DNA of 64,000 nt, from assembly GCA_025602915.1 (NCBI GenBank), contig JAHLJZ010000019.1:1-64000 (forward strand), read 5' to 3'. The notes beneath the pieces were generated by a model. The model saw only the letters and a program-made list of their open reading frames with translations, was not told where the DNA came from and ran no database searches. Below, in pieces: positions 10,045 through 21,060 of the stretch. Numbering within the stretch: the first letter of the stretch is position 1; each line of letters opens with the position of its first letter. The DNA comes from Paraphysoderma sedebokerense (lineage: Eukaryota > Blastocladiomycota > Physodermatomycetes > Physodermatales > Physodermataceae). The position numbers were made by a program, and so were the translations under genes.

Positions 10045-10700
10045 TTGGGCCCGAGATTTTTTTCTACGCACCCAGATCCCAAGTCATCCCAGAGACATAT
10101 TTCTCTGCATGATGTCCCTAGCATTTCACTGCAAAATTGCACCAGGACATCTCATGAAGATATGGCCGGAATGCCTGAGAACAAGATATGGAAGCGCGCG
10201 AGAGGTCCTTATCAAAGGATACCTGGTGACATTGCGTCTTATAGGAGCTTGTTATGAACAATATACATATATTAAGGAAGATATATCCGTAAGTAAGTAC
10301 GCAGTTGTTGAATTTACCAGCTCTTTGTGTTACATCAAGTATTCCTCCCTTGCAACATTGACAGGAATGGGTAAGGTCAACAAAGCCAGACCATCTACTC
10401 TTCTTCAAAGTAATAAAGCAGGGTGATATGGATATGACGTCCGTGAGTTAATAAGTATTGCACTTTACCCTATTAGACTGTTGATTTAGTTTAAAATCTT
10501 CTACAATTGAAGTTGATTTCCATGAGTTGCTATATCATTATTGCAGGACCTACGAGGTCGATGTGTCCGAACTTCGAACCTTTAAGCTACAGGTCCTGTT
10601 ACTGCGATACAGCTTCGCTCCTGTAACAACGTTTCTCCAAAATTTCAACTCTCTGACTGTAGAGAAGTGTGTTACATTTATTCAAGACTAAAAGCTCGCT
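10045..10700. other. Non-coding stretch with weak GACATC vocabulary and a small palindrome
   Basis: Positions 10085-10220 reuse GAGACAT, ATGTCC, GGACATC and GATATGG words like the tract at 3890-4190, but more sparsely. At about 10590-10625 ACAGGTCCTGTTAC is followed by GCTCCTGTAAC, a small imperfect stem. No gene is recognised. Confidence 0.4.
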
Positions 10701-11238
10701 AAATCGTGCGTTCAATAACAATGAATAATACAACAATAGACTAAACAACAGTGGTTAAAGCTTCACTGACTTTTTCCATTGTAGGTACCACAAACCGTAC
10801 ATTCCAACAATAATACAGGAGCATGCATATGAACCAGATCACATAATGCCGGTTCAGCAGACTGGCAGCGTTTTAGTACTGTGAAATCAAGCGGCAGCTC
10901 CTCATTTGAGCTGAATCCAACTTGATAGAATACCGAAATCCCAAAACTGACAATCCATTACCGTCGGCCCCTCTTTACCTCGGCGATAAGATATATTTTT
11001 CGCTACATACCTCGAATACATCTAATTCTGACGATTCAAGCTCTCGCTGACTCCGTATCATTCTAGTCCTTTGAGGGAAATTGATGTGGTCAATGTTTTT
11101 TGGACGGATATATACAAACTCTTGAGGCTGCTTCGTCGAAGATTCGAATAGAAATCTGGTTATCGCTTGAGACTTGAAGCTAGCAATAGTTTGGTGAAAT
11201 GTCGATGACAAAGGCGCCGAAACGGATATGTATTGCAA
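10700..11238 (-). pseudogene. 5'-truncated decayed copy of the 2H-phosphoesterase gene
   Basis: Minus-strand peptide similarity to the gene at 29706-30637 includes ISVSAP, IASFKSQ.IT.FL.ESS, EF..IRPKNIDH, SQRELESSELD, and further on MDCQ.WDFGILSSW-type sequence in a second frame. Homology continues into the 3' flank (TGTTGTATTATTCATTGTTATTGAAC). The copy begins abruptly at about 11238, within the second exon of the source, and is inverted relative to it. At the junction with the next fragment both neighbours carry TGTATTGC, a possible microhomology joint. The first catalytic motif is absent, so it cannot be functional. Confidence 0.85.
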
Positions 11239-11239
11239 G

Positions 11240-11955
11240 CACTGGTGGGGGCTGTCGTGGGAACAAAACTACGCTTATTTAGCTCAAAAGTCCAGAATGG
11301 TAAATCAAGGAACACAATTACCCGAGAAAATATCAACTGCTTGGTATGTCTTGTCTCAGCTCCTTGAAGTCCTATTTTTCCCTATAAAGTGCAAATATCA
11401 CCATCAGAAAGGAAGCGTATAATGAAAAGTAAAATAAGGAGGAGATGAATACCATATCCCCCTCAAAATCCTCTTTAATTCAGCTCTAAGATTCATCTCA
11501 TTGGCTTTCAGCTTCCTCGAAAAATCAGAGACTTCTCCGCGACTGCTTCTCCAAATCTTTGAGGAATTTCTTTTTTCGCCTTTTGTCCTTCTCCATTTTC
11601 AGACCATTCTGAGGGCAAATCATCGGTACTGACTGACACTGCCAAAATCTCGCTCTTGAAGGAAGCTACTTTGTTGACGAAACGCTCGAGTTGGCGAGTC
11701 AGTCCATCTGACAATCTCATTGATAGTTTGTTTCAACGTGTCCTTCAAAGAACAGCGGCGGCAGCAAGCGTCAGGAAGGGTATCTATCGCGGCGTATGAT
11801 GGCAGACGATCTTTGAGGGTGTATACGGACTATAATGAATATCAAAATCAATCTATATGTTGGAAGTAGGGAAGAGCACAGAGAGCGGTATTATGCCGGA
11901 CGAAGTAGCGATTAAGATAAGTTATCGAAAGTGAAATGACGGATGGCTGCCTATA
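11240..11955 (-). pseudogene. Decayed fragment of the ubiquitin-protease gene (middle exons)
   Basis: It parallels 15540-16260 of the intact USP gene. Shared stretches include TGGGGGCTGTCGTGG, the exon with ETRHTKQLM-equivalent sequence, the helical insert (RQLERF.NKVA.FKSEILA.SV, then TDDLPSE.S), the Cys-rich piece around 11745-11770 (CRRCS type), and the exon ending at FTFDNLS (about 11935). Intron sequence is retained. Neither the catalytic Cys box nor the His box is present. It lies between the 2H-phosphoesterase fragment and the small-family copies, so three unrelated genes are juxtaposed here. Confidence 0.85.
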
Positions 11956-11975
11956 ATCAAAAAGAACCGTTTTTA

Positions 11976-12224
11976 CTAACCGTCATTAACTAAATAGCAT
12001 GAATGAAGTATTGCTGTTCCAGGGTACTCACCATAGACACCTTCCGCAATGTAGTTTTCCAATTCGTTAGCCCGAATACCAAGCACACCGTCTAGTACGT
12101 CGTTCTTGATATGTAGAATGTTTTGAGGGACTAAACTGAATGCGCTACTTGGAGATAATTTGCTGAAACACAGACTCGTAAGGACCTTTGCAGAATTAAA
12201 GTAAACAAGAGAATGAAGATTCAC
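11976..12224 (-). other. Unassigned 82-codon minus-strand ORF
   Basis: The frame MNLHSLVYFNSAKVLTSL, then PQNILHIKNDVLDGVLGI, then ENYIAEGVYGEYPGTAILH is protein-like but has no recognised family. It lies directly downstream of the stop of small-family copy 1 and may be an exon of an adjacent broken gene. Confidence 0.25.
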
Positions 12225-12234
12225 TATAATACTT

Positions 12235-12525
12235 CTAGCTCTCTCTGGATGTCATCTTTGCCGTCATATAATTTTAAAATACTGCGGTGGGAAGGCGAGT
12301 GCAGTATGAAGATTCGTGCCGGACCAGACCTGTCATAGGCTTCTGCCCTGGAATCTAAACCAACAACAGTAAGGCTATGTCACTAGCGAACACCAAGAGG
12401 AAGACCTACCATCTGTAGAACTGCATTCCCTCTGTTGCGAACGGCGAGTCTGATATTTTCACTGGCTGTAAATGAATTTCAGGTAATTCTAAATCGAAAT
12501 AAGAACCCTGTTACCATTGCAATTA
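12235..12525 (-). pseudogene. Small unnamed gene family, copy 1
   Basis: The minus strand reads: an ATG (about 12517) immediately followed by GTAACAG, a candidate intron ending GATTTAG, an exon beginning NYLKF, a second intron ending TTGGTTTAG (about 12355), and a last exon DSRAEAYDRSGPARIFILHS continuing PSHRSILKLYDGKDD and a stop (TAG). The last exon aligns codon by codon with copies 2 and 3 (AR.F.LHSP...KLY..K). The first coding exon runs into a stop in the frame set by the ATG, while SENIRLAVRNRGNAVLQM is open in another frame, so this copy is probably damaged. No known family is recognised. Confidence 0.45.
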
Positions 12526-12576
12526 TTGAGATTTGAGAAGTGCGCAAAAGTGGCGGGTAGAAATGAATTAGTCAAA

Positions 12577-12704
12577 ATTGACGCCTTTGTGGTGTTGCAT
12601 CCACGCTATGGTCCGAATAAAAGGTATGGATTGGCCAAATCTGATGTATTATGTTTTGCGGATCATAGTGTGGATGCAACACCTGGGTCCTGGAAGGCGT
12701 CAAT
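12577..12704. repeat. Imperfect palindrome (fold-back repeat)
   Basis: Left arm 12577-12615 (ATTGACGCC.., ..GGTGTTGCATCCACGCTAT) pairs with right arm 12659-12704 (..ATAGTGTGGATGCAACACC.., ..GGCGTCAAT). The right arm carries a 7-base insertion. It lies between two copies of the small gene family and looks like a MITE-type fold-back insertion. No target duplication is obvious. Confidence 0.65.
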
Positions 12705-12799
12705 GAACGCGATTGTCGTAATATATATATCTCTTGTGTATTGTGATCCCTGACACACAAGTTTGTGAGAAGAGCAGCATAAGCGAAGAGCAACAAGAG

Positions 12800-13199
12800 A
12801 ATAACGACTTACTTCAGCGCTTGGAAATCCTTATCATAATGCACTTTGTCATTATACAATTTAAAGAACGCTTGGCGATAGGGCGAGTGCAACATGAAAC
12901 ACGGGCGTTGTATAATGACAAAGTGCATTATGATAAGGAATTCCAAGCGCTGAAGTAAATCTCGACCCTGGTGTCTAAATTTGCAACAGTTAAGACTTTG
13001 GCTCGGGAGATATCAAAAATAAAAAACCCACATTTAGTAGAACCCCACTGTCTTGCCATGAACGAAAGTCCTTCCATTTATGAGATTGAACTGTAGGTAA
13101 CGCTAAACCGACCAAATTGCAATCAGTAAAAGTTAGACAAATAAAGTTCACTCATACAAATATCATAGTACCATCAGGTTTTTCGACTGGGCTTAACAT
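12800..13199 (-). pseudogene. Small unnamed gene family, copy 2
   Basis: A TATA-like ATAAATAC lies upstream (about 13300 on the minus strand) and an ATG is at 13199. The first exon reads MLSPVEKPDGTMIF, then GTATGAGTG opens a 55-nt intron ending GGTTTAG. The next exon reads RYLQFNLINGRTFVHGKTVG, then FY and a stop. The last exon (RPCFMLHSPYRQAFFKLYND, then KVHYDKDFQALK and a stop) aligns with copies 1 and 3, but an inverted copy of its own end interrupts it. Aligned introns in copies 1 and 3 begin right after an ATG, so the ancestral start may have been at that junction. The product is unknown. Confidence 0.45.
12809..12958. repeat. Near-perfect 51-bp inverted repeat (hairpin)
   Basis: Arm 12809-12859 and arm 12908-12958 are reverse complements at 50 of 51 positions, with a 48-bp spacer. 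The left arm is the coding end of small-family copy 2 (ending ..FQALK and a stop on the minus strand). The right arm is an inverted copy of that end inserted into the same exon. Confidence 0.9.
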
Positions 13200-13790
13200 C
13201 TTGAATGACGTTTTGTTGCTTACGGGGTGGATTGTTACGATGATGTGTTAATTAATGATGGAGTGATTTCCTGTTTGACTCTTGGAAAGGGGGAATTGCC
13301 TCGTATTTATGCTCGTCCGAGGCGGGCAAAATTCTCATTCAGTTGGCGGGCAACATGATCAATACAAAGGGGATGTCTGCACGAAGAGGATGAAATCGAT
13401 CGATCTTGGCTGTTTTTCTCATGAAATGAAGCATTCAATATGAATATTTTTGCATTTTACTGATATAATAGAAAACAGATGTTTGCGGGTTACACATCAA
13501 ATCTAGACTCAGATTCTCGGCCCAGATATTTGTACAAGTGGGCCTCGCTATATTACTTTTTTGCCATTTCTATGTGTGACAAATGGCCGATATGTGTGAG
13601 GCGAGCTTTTATGTAATGTGAAGGCGCAGAAATCCCTTGTTTCTATAATTACAAACGACAGATATAGAAAATTCGTAGCCACTTTGTTACACCAGTAAAA
13701 AAACCGATGATGGACGAGAACATCTGGTTTCCGATTGAGAATTTCTCCATCGCTAGGAAAGAAGATGGTCTCGCATCTAGTCCAATGACC

Positions 13791-14306
13791 AGATTGTGAT
13801 CATTAAAATGGCATCACCAATTCTCTTCTAATTGACGATATAGTGATGTTGTTGAATTCTAATATCGGGCACGCCGAGGGAATTGGCACTATTTATCCTG
13901 GATCATTTTATTCCAATGAAGAACTGACTCAGGCTTCCGGTGTACATCAGGATTTCGATGGAAATTCAATAAAATAATTATTTGGATTATTTGACTTGTG
14001 CTTGATTTCTGGTGCAGTTCTCTCATTGCTAACTTCTCTTTACCAAGCGTAATGCACAGAATTGGACAACTATTTCTTCTCGTTGAAGCTTTGGCCAGAG
14101 TACCCCAGTCTTGTTGAAAGAAGACAGTGAGGAAATCAAGGAAATCAGTCCAACCTATACACTGTCATCTTGTACCACCGTCTGAAATATGTCAATGCGT
14201 CGACCCGGAAGATTATGGAGCCAGTTCGTTCAAGTTACTGTCTAGGGGCCGGGTGACTGATTGTAACTAATTTATTAAAACTGTACATGAATTAGTGATG
14301 AGCTTC
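13791..14306 (+). other. Spacer with an unassigned 57-codon open frame
   Basis: Frame 13807-13977 reads NGITNSLLIDDIVMLLNSNI, then GHAEGIGTIYPGSFYSNEEL, then TQASGVHQDFDGNSIK and a stop. It has no ATG at its start and no recognised family. It could be a last exon of a lost gene. The rest (13978-14306) is non-coding and precedes the convergent end of the USP gene. Confidence 0.25.
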
Positions 14307-17300
14307 TCAGGATTCCATGAGTTCATAGAAAACCATATAAGCCCTCGCCTGTTTCACTTCTTCCCAACTGACTATTTCTACATTATCATCACTGATCCTG
14401 AACCAATCTGATTCATCATCATCGTCATCATCGCATTGCGTTTCGGCAGTAAAGTTAACGGATGCCGGTATCGGAAAAGTGGAGGTCGGAGCTTTACGAT
14501 CTGACAAAGATGCGTTGTCGGCGGACGGCGAAGTGAATGAGGTTTGCTGCTTTCGAACATTTCCATCTCCATTAAAATTCTGCTTCTTCTTCTTGCGCTT
14601 TAGCCTTTTCTTTGAATTCGATGAGTTCTCGCCATTCCTCGATTGTTGCTTTAAATGTCCAACGGCATCATGAGAGAATGTATTGGCTGCTTCGGAAATT
14701 GACGGTTGGGCTGCCGTGATGGATGGCGAGCTAGAGGCATTTGGAGTGGAATTCCATTTCGGAACACGGCGGTAAGCGATATAATGCCCCCATTCGTGAG
14801 CCCCGTAATGTACAACGACTGACTGTAATTTGTAATGGTAGCGCGGAGCGTGCGATGTGTGGGGCTGGGGTCGATGAGAGTGGATATCGCCAAAGGAGAG
14901 AGGCGAAGAGAGCCGTTCACACTGTGGGGGTACTTTTGAGCGAGACTCAGTATCGGGTGGCGGTGAGGGAAGATAAGGAGTCGAAGAAAGCCGAGATGAA
15001 TGGTGTAATGGTGTCGATAATGGGTTGTTGTTTGAAAGCGGCGAGTTGGATTTTAGACGGGTGACCTCAGGTGACGCCTTGTCACTCAGATGTCCTTCGA
15101 CTGTAGTTTCTCTGAGCTGAATTGGGTTCTCCTTATCACTATCGCCCTCTCTGTCGTGTCCCTCCGTCTTCCTATTTTTCTTCCGCTTCTTCTTTTTCTT
15201 CTTGGTGACACCTGCAGAATTCTTTGAGTCGACCGCGTCCCTGTTAATACCGACGTTACCGTTTGTCATATCTCTGGAAAACTGGTCGCCTTCCGCTGTT
15301 GTGCTGCTGATTTCAGAAACATTCTCATTAGGCTTTTGCCTTATTGAATGAACAACATCATCGCCATTTGATTGCTGCACAATTTGCTTGGACTCAACAA
15401 GGAAATCAGATATCGGTTCATATGCTGCGGTACTCAGACTACCCGTCGTCACGAAAGGTGTTAAATCAAGATGTTGCGGAAACTCGACATGACAATTGTT
15501 CTTCGATACGCCAAAGGGGAGAAACAAAGACCGAGAAAAATGTATTGCTAGCACTGATGGGGGCTGTCGTGGAAAAAATACAATTCTATTCAGCTCAAAA
15601 GTCCAGAACGGTAACGCAAACACACAATTACCCGAGCTATCATTAACTGCTTGGTATGTCTTGTTTCAGCACGTTGAAGTTCAATTTTCCCCTATAAAGT
15701 GCAGGAATCATCATCAGAAAGGTAGCATACAATGAATAAAGAAAATGACGATACGATAAATACCACATCTCCCTCAACATCATCCTTCAATCTAGCTCTA
15801 AGACTCATCTCGTTGGTTTTCAACTCACTTAAAAAATCGCAGACTTCCGTCACTGCTTCTTCATACTCCCTGAGTGATTTCTTTTTTCGCCTTCTGTCCT
15901 TCTCCAGTTTAAAAGATTCCGAGGACAAATCATCGGCATTGACTGACATTGCCAAAATCTCGCTCTTAAGGAAGGCTACCTTATTTGAAAAACGCTCGAG
16001 TTGGCGGGTCCATTTGACAATCTCATTGATAGCTTGTTTCAATGTGTCCTTCAACGAACAGCGGCGGCAGCAAGCGTCATGGATGGTTTCTATCGCGTTG
16101 TACGACGACAAACAATCTTCGAGGGTGCATACGGACTATAATGAATATCAAAATCAATCAATATATCGGAAGTAAAGAAGGGCGCAGAGTAGAGATAACA
16201 TACCCGACGAGGTAGCGATAAAGATAAGTTATCGAAAGTGAAATGACGAATGGCTGCCTGAGATCGAAACGGGCAATCTTCTGTTAAATATATTGCATGC
16301 GATCTAACAGAGACTGTGGCAGGAAGCAAACGACTTACGGTATATCCGCATTCCAAACAAGTAAGTCTACTCGCCAGTAATCCAGTGAATGGATTTAGCG
16401 ATCGGGAATTAACTCGTGTGTTGTGTGATGCTTTAAGCAAATGTTTGTTGAACGAACTATTCAACGAGGAATGTGATATCTACCCAAGAAAATCAAAGTC
16501 AATTTGACGCAATCATGAAATGAACTCCATAAATCGACTCACGAGTTCCCTCAGAATTGTAGGATTTAGAATAGAAACAGCTGCTTTGTATGGCATATCT
16601 TGCTCTTCGCTCAAGGCACTAGATATGATCTGAAACAATTCTTGTGCATCCTAATGTATATATAATGAATTGAATGAATCTTTTAATAAACGAATTGAAT
16701 TGACGGAGAGTTCACGGAACCCAACCTGCTGTTGACGATTGACAATTCTTTTATTGTTAGAAATCGCTCTCAGTAGCGAAGTAGGCCGGATCGCCTTTCT
16801 GTACTTCAATGGTGTATTCAAATCTGCCAATTACACCAAATGACGGAAACGTGAGTGAGATACAGCGGGAAATGAGATCCAACAACTAAATAATCACGAC
16901 ATTACCATTTACAGTTTCCAGTAGAGCCGCTGTTACATTTAGAGATTTCGCCATATTTGCTTTCTGTTGTGTTTCTATTCGTCTTTCGAGATAATATCGT
17001 AACTTTGGAAGTGCCGCTAAACTCTAAGAATAAAACCCTTAACCAAACTGCTCAAAGCAAATCGCCTTCGCATGGAAGAAGAAGAAGGATTTAAAAGATA
17101 TAACCTGTAAAATTGAATTCAAAAAGCAAGAGTTGCCGACATTGACGAGGCCGAAAACATATGTGGGTGCGACCCTTCTTCTCCGAATATTCCTGCCTAA
17201 AGGTCGATACATTAGCGATTCCTTATGAAAATTCTGCGGTTGAATGCCAACGAATACATACGTCTATTAGAGACATCCGGGTCACTGTCCGAAGACGTAT

Positions 17301-17457
17301 AGTCCATATTGATATCCCATTTTCGGGATTTCTTTCTTGATGACGACGCTTGAAAGAGTGTGCTTTTAATAGAGAGGAAGGCCAAGAGAGAAGCGAGACC
17401 AGCGCCGGCAAAAGAGAGGATTGGATTCGAAGCGGCAAATTGTGAAATAAGGTCCAT
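14307..17457 (-). CDS. Membrane-anchored ubiquitin-specific protease (USP30/Ubp16-like)
   Basis: Deubiquitinating cysteine protease of the USP (C19) family, about 850 residues in roughly ten exons. The N-terminus has a hydrophobic segment ([15 protein letters not shown]) followed by basic residues, fitting an outer-membrane tail-in anchor as in USP30 and yeast Ubp16. Exon 2 holds the Cys box [16 protein letters not shown]; its Cys is the nucleophile. [16 protein letters not shown] follows, then a CLECGY...CCRRC zinc ribbon and a basic helical insert ([13 protein letters not shown] region) not typical of the core fold. Next come [15 protein letters not shown] and LDLTPF. The last exon carries the His box ([19 protein letters not shown]) and [10 protein letters not shown], after a long Ser/Lys-rich insert containing [12 protein letters not shown]. 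All catalytic parts are present. A fragment of this gene lies at 11240-11955. Mitochondrial location is inferred from the anchor only. Confidence 0.88.
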
Positions 17458-17981
17458 ATAACTGGTCGGATAGTCTTAAGTTTCTCTATAATTGATGTAT
17501 CTTTTCTAATCTCTTAATGGCGATTCTGGGATAAATTCTTGTTTACGGTTTGACAGTGACCACTTTGGTCGGACGACAAGATATCGTTTTCACGTGCAAG
17601 GGATGATAATTCGTTATATGGTCAGAAGCAGATATGAGTGATGCTATGGCAACGGGATAGGTATGTCATGGTATCGCCGAGATTTTGGAAATAATTTAAA
17701 TATACTGTAGAAAAAGATATAGCGTCGGTGTAGTGTAATAGGCCGATTTTATTTCTAGTGTGTCGACTCGTTAAATTCATTAAAGACAAAACCACCATTC
17801 ATAGCGTTAAATCGATATCGAAAACATTGGGTCCATCTCACAAAAGGCTAGATATGATGAACTTCTTTCCATTGTAATGATACGATTAGCAACGCTGGAT
17901 TTATTACATTTCAATCTCATCCGTCAGTAAAGTGTCGTTAGAAATTCTTTCGTAAAACCTTCATCGATATATCCAATCGAG
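17458..17981. promoter_or_regulatory. Divergent promoter region between USP and REXO genes
   Basis: 524 bp separate two start codons that point away from each other. The region is AT-rich, with one CACGTG at 17591-17596. No strong TATA element is evident. Shared regulation is possible but not shown. Confidence 0.4.
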
Positions 17982-19731
17982 ATGTCTACATCGACTTCCG
18001 CTAAACGCAAGTCCCCTACAAGATCAGCGATCAGAACTCAGAACGACGACCCAAAAAATCCTCCTATCCTAGCCCTCAATCCGGCCAACAATATTCCATA
18101 TAAGATCAGATCAAACGTCCTTTCAAAATTCTTTGTCGAATTCTGCCGAATTCTTGCCAATTATATTTCAAATGATCCCCTCCTGCCTCATCAATTTGCT
18201 TTGGATAAGGAGGCCGACATTTACTCCTTCTCTAGCGGAAATCTGACCGTCTACAAGAACCGCTCCGCATCAGAGTTGATGGCTCTCCGAAAGCAACAAA
18301 CAATGGCCCCCGAAATCGAACAAGCATCAAGCGAGTCCAGGAAGAAGGCTAAGCAAGAGTACGCTTTCAAAAAGCAATCTCAAGTGATCGACTATGAGAA
18401 GGCGAAACAATTTATTCTTCATGAAGCCGATCTAAGAACTTGGAATTATCCCACCCGCGATGTTCTAACCATCGAGTTAGTTACCAAGGATGAAAAAAAG
18501 CCTGCTTTAACATGGTTCAATCAGTATAATAAAGCCAAATTGTCATCCCCAGATTTGATGAGTACAGTGTACAAAGTGTGCGACAGATGTCAAAAGTTAT
18601 TCGTTGTGCGCGCAGACCTGAAACCGCATCACTATTCAGAATGCGAATATCACTGGGGGCGGTCTTATGTGAGCTCAGAGAATGGTACGGCATCTAATAT
18701 TCTACTTGAAAATACACAGAATATTGATTTTCTTTTACAATGTATCAATGAATTCGCGGACAGGTGAGAAGCAACAGATTTATTCGTGCTGCTCCTTAGT
18801 TTACGGTTCTCCCGGTTGCGAAGTCGGACCCCACGTCTGGAAGGAAACTTCCATGACTGAGCTTCATAAATCCATTCCCTTCATCGAAACTCCTGATTCA
18901 AATAGTTCAGCCAAGTTTCCTGTGGGAAAACACAAAGTTATTGCGCTTGACTGTGAAATGGTTTACTTCTTTTCCCCTGTTGTCTCCACCTAAATCTTCA
19001 ATCTTGCTAATTGTCGAATCTGATTCATTTTTGATAGTGCTACACAACTGCTGGATTTGAGCTCTCTCGACTGTCTGTCCTTGACTCAACCGGCGATGTG
19101 ATCCTTGATGAACTCGTAAAACCTTCCCAATTCGCAAAGATCGTAGATTTGAATACAAAGTACAGCGGTATTATAAGTTTAGAGGATGCCGAATTCTCCC
19201 TTGAAGAAATTAGAGAGAAGCTGTTGCAGATGATTGATCGTGATACAATAATAATTGGACAGAGTTTAGAAAATGACTTTAAAGTATTTATTATATTATA
19301 CCGGACGCAATGTTCCTCCCACTGATATTGCATATCTCATAGGTTCTGCGAGTAACGTAGAGTTTACTTTATGCCTTCGACAATGTGGTTATTGGTTTCT
19401 TACAATTTCTTTGGTTGAGATAGCTGATCCACCCGACCGTCATCGACACTTCTCTACTCTTTCCCCACCCTAAGGGACCGCCGCATCGTTATTCACTCAA
19501 GCATCTATCGAGACGATATCTGCAAATTTTCATTCAAGCAAGCGAGCACGGCCACGATTCTGCCGAAGACGCCAGAAGTTGCATAGATTTAGTCCGGCTA
19601 AAAATCGAAAAAGGTGCAATCATCTTTTTGGTGCCATCCAGTGCTACGTCATATTGAGCTGGATATTTTTGCTGACTGCTCACTCTCCAATAACAGGGAA
19701 GGATTACGGTGTTACACTTAGCAAACCCTAA
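17982..19731 (+). CDS. REXO1/REX3-type 3'-5' RNA exonuclease
   Basis: DEDDh RNA exonuclease of the REXO1/Rex3 group, which trims 3' ends of stable RNAs. The first exon (about 260 codons) carries CDRCQKLFVV and HHYSECEYHWGR, a Cys/His motif. It is followed by YGSPGCEVGPHVWKE, then ALDCEM, the first acidic exonuclease motif. An intron (about 18961-19037) splits DCEM from CYTTAGFELSRLSVLDSTGD. Then come VKPSQFAKIVDLNTKYSGI and IIIGQSLENDF (second motif), an intron, and LIHPTVIDTSLLFPHP...RYSLKHLSRRYL...GHDSAEDARSCIDLVRLKIE (third motif with the catalytic His and Asp). The last exon ends GKDYGVTLSKP with the stop at 19729-19731. The catalytic residues are all present. The junctions near 18765-18816 and 19290-19426 are approximate. 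A decayed duplicate lies at 190-1365. Confidence 0.88.
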
Positions 19732-20189
19732 ATGGACATTCGATTGCTTTCGGCGGATTGTAATTTTATATTGCCTTTTAAAGTTTGTTGGAGGGAAAAT
19801 GTAGTAATTTCATTAATTTATTTCATTTTGTTGTTAAAACGTGGTAACGCTGCTCAGTGTGAGTATCAACATGTCATCTATATTGATAATTTTGTAAATC
19901 TGTGGCTGTATTACAGACATGAAAATAATGATGTCGGAATGAAACGAAAACAATCGAATTCACATTTTTGTTCTGAAATTACAGTTTCTTTGGTGATATG
20001 GTTTCTTATCAGTTGTATAAACGTTATGAATAAGAGAACTTACGGAAATAGACTCGGACTGCAGTAATGTTGAAAATACTGTATATAAAAACTACTTCAC
20101 CACCTCATCATTAACTGACAAACGATGATGACGGTTTGATGGTTAAGAACCGGTCGATAGAATACATGTGAAGACTAGGAGGGAACATC
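19732..20189. other. REXO 3' flank, non-coding
   Basis: The first 80 bp are also found downstream of the pseudogene copy (about 1280-1365). The rest is AT-rich with no recognised feature. Confidence 0.5.
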
Positions 20190-21060
20190 GTCCTATTTCC
20201 TGGCCGAGGCGAATTTTTCAATCGGAAAGCAGATGTTCTTGTCCATCATCTGTTTTTTTCCTGGTGTCACAAAGTGGCTACGGATATTCTATATCTGACG
20301 TTTGCATTTATAGAAACAATGGAATATTGCGCCTTCACATTACACAAAATCTCGAAATACAGATTTTTCCCAATTGTCACACCTTTAAAATTTCAAAAAA
20401 CTAACATAATGAGGCCCACTTATATAAAGATCTGGGCCGAGAATCCGAGTCTAGATTTGGTGTGTGACCCACAAACATCTGTTTCTTATTATATCAGTCA
20501 GCAGAATGAAAATATAGTCATCTTGAATGCTTCATTTCATAAGAAGCCAAGATCGATCGATTTCATCCTCTTCGTGCAAACATCCCCTTCGCCTTGATCA
20601 TGTTGCCCACCAACTGAATGAGAATTTTTTCCGCTTCGGACCAGCATAAATACTAGGCAGTTCCCTCCTACAAAAAATCACTTCATCGACCATCCAAATA
20701 TCACTCTTTACCAGCAACCAAATATAACTAAAATGGTAATGGTGAACACAGTAAATCGTGCTATCCTCAATCCTGAATCTTCCTTACGCGACAAGACTGT
20801 GGGGTTCTAACTTCTACCAGATGTGGGCACTTCATTGTTAATTTCTTTCGAGACAAAAGTCTTATTTTTGTTGGTTTAGACTCCAGGGTCGGATCTCTCC
20901 CATATTCGGAATGGGCGCGACGTTTCATATTGCACTCACCCTCTCACCGTTCGTTCTTCAAATTATATACTGACAAAGTGGATTAAGCGCTTCAAGTTCT
21001 TTATCATAATGTAGTGAGTGCAATATGAAACTTTGCGCCCGTTCAGAATAAGGGAGAGAT
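20190..21060 (+). pseudogene. Small unnamed gene family, copy 3, with upstream DNA
   Basis: Inverted relative of 12800-13790. The gene part starts at ATG 20734, immediately followed by GTAATGGTGAAC, the position where copies 1 and 2 have an intron donor. The middle exon reads DKTVGF and then a stop. The last exon (after TTGGTTTAG near 20880) reads DSRVGSLPYSEWARRFILHS, then PSHRSFFKLYTDKVD and a stop. The acceptor of the first intron is not evident. Copies 2 and 3 share their upstream sequence. Probably decayed; function unknown. Confidence 0.45.

Larger units (their letters stand above)
12800..13790. repeat. Inverted segmental duplication, partner 20190-21060
   Basis: The reverse complement aligns with 20190-21060 over its whole length. 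Shared words include GTGT.ACAAAGTGGCTACG, GCGCCTTCACATTACA, CTGGGCCGAGAATC and GATCGATCGAT. The homology covers the small gene and about 600 bp of its upstream DNA. By eye identity looks around 70-80%, clearly older than the hairpin inside it. Confidence 0.85.

Noticed and set aside
14741-15064. Plus-strand ORF of 107 codons
   Set aside because: It is the reverse of the long last exon of the USP gene, whose frame is confirmed by catalytic motifs.
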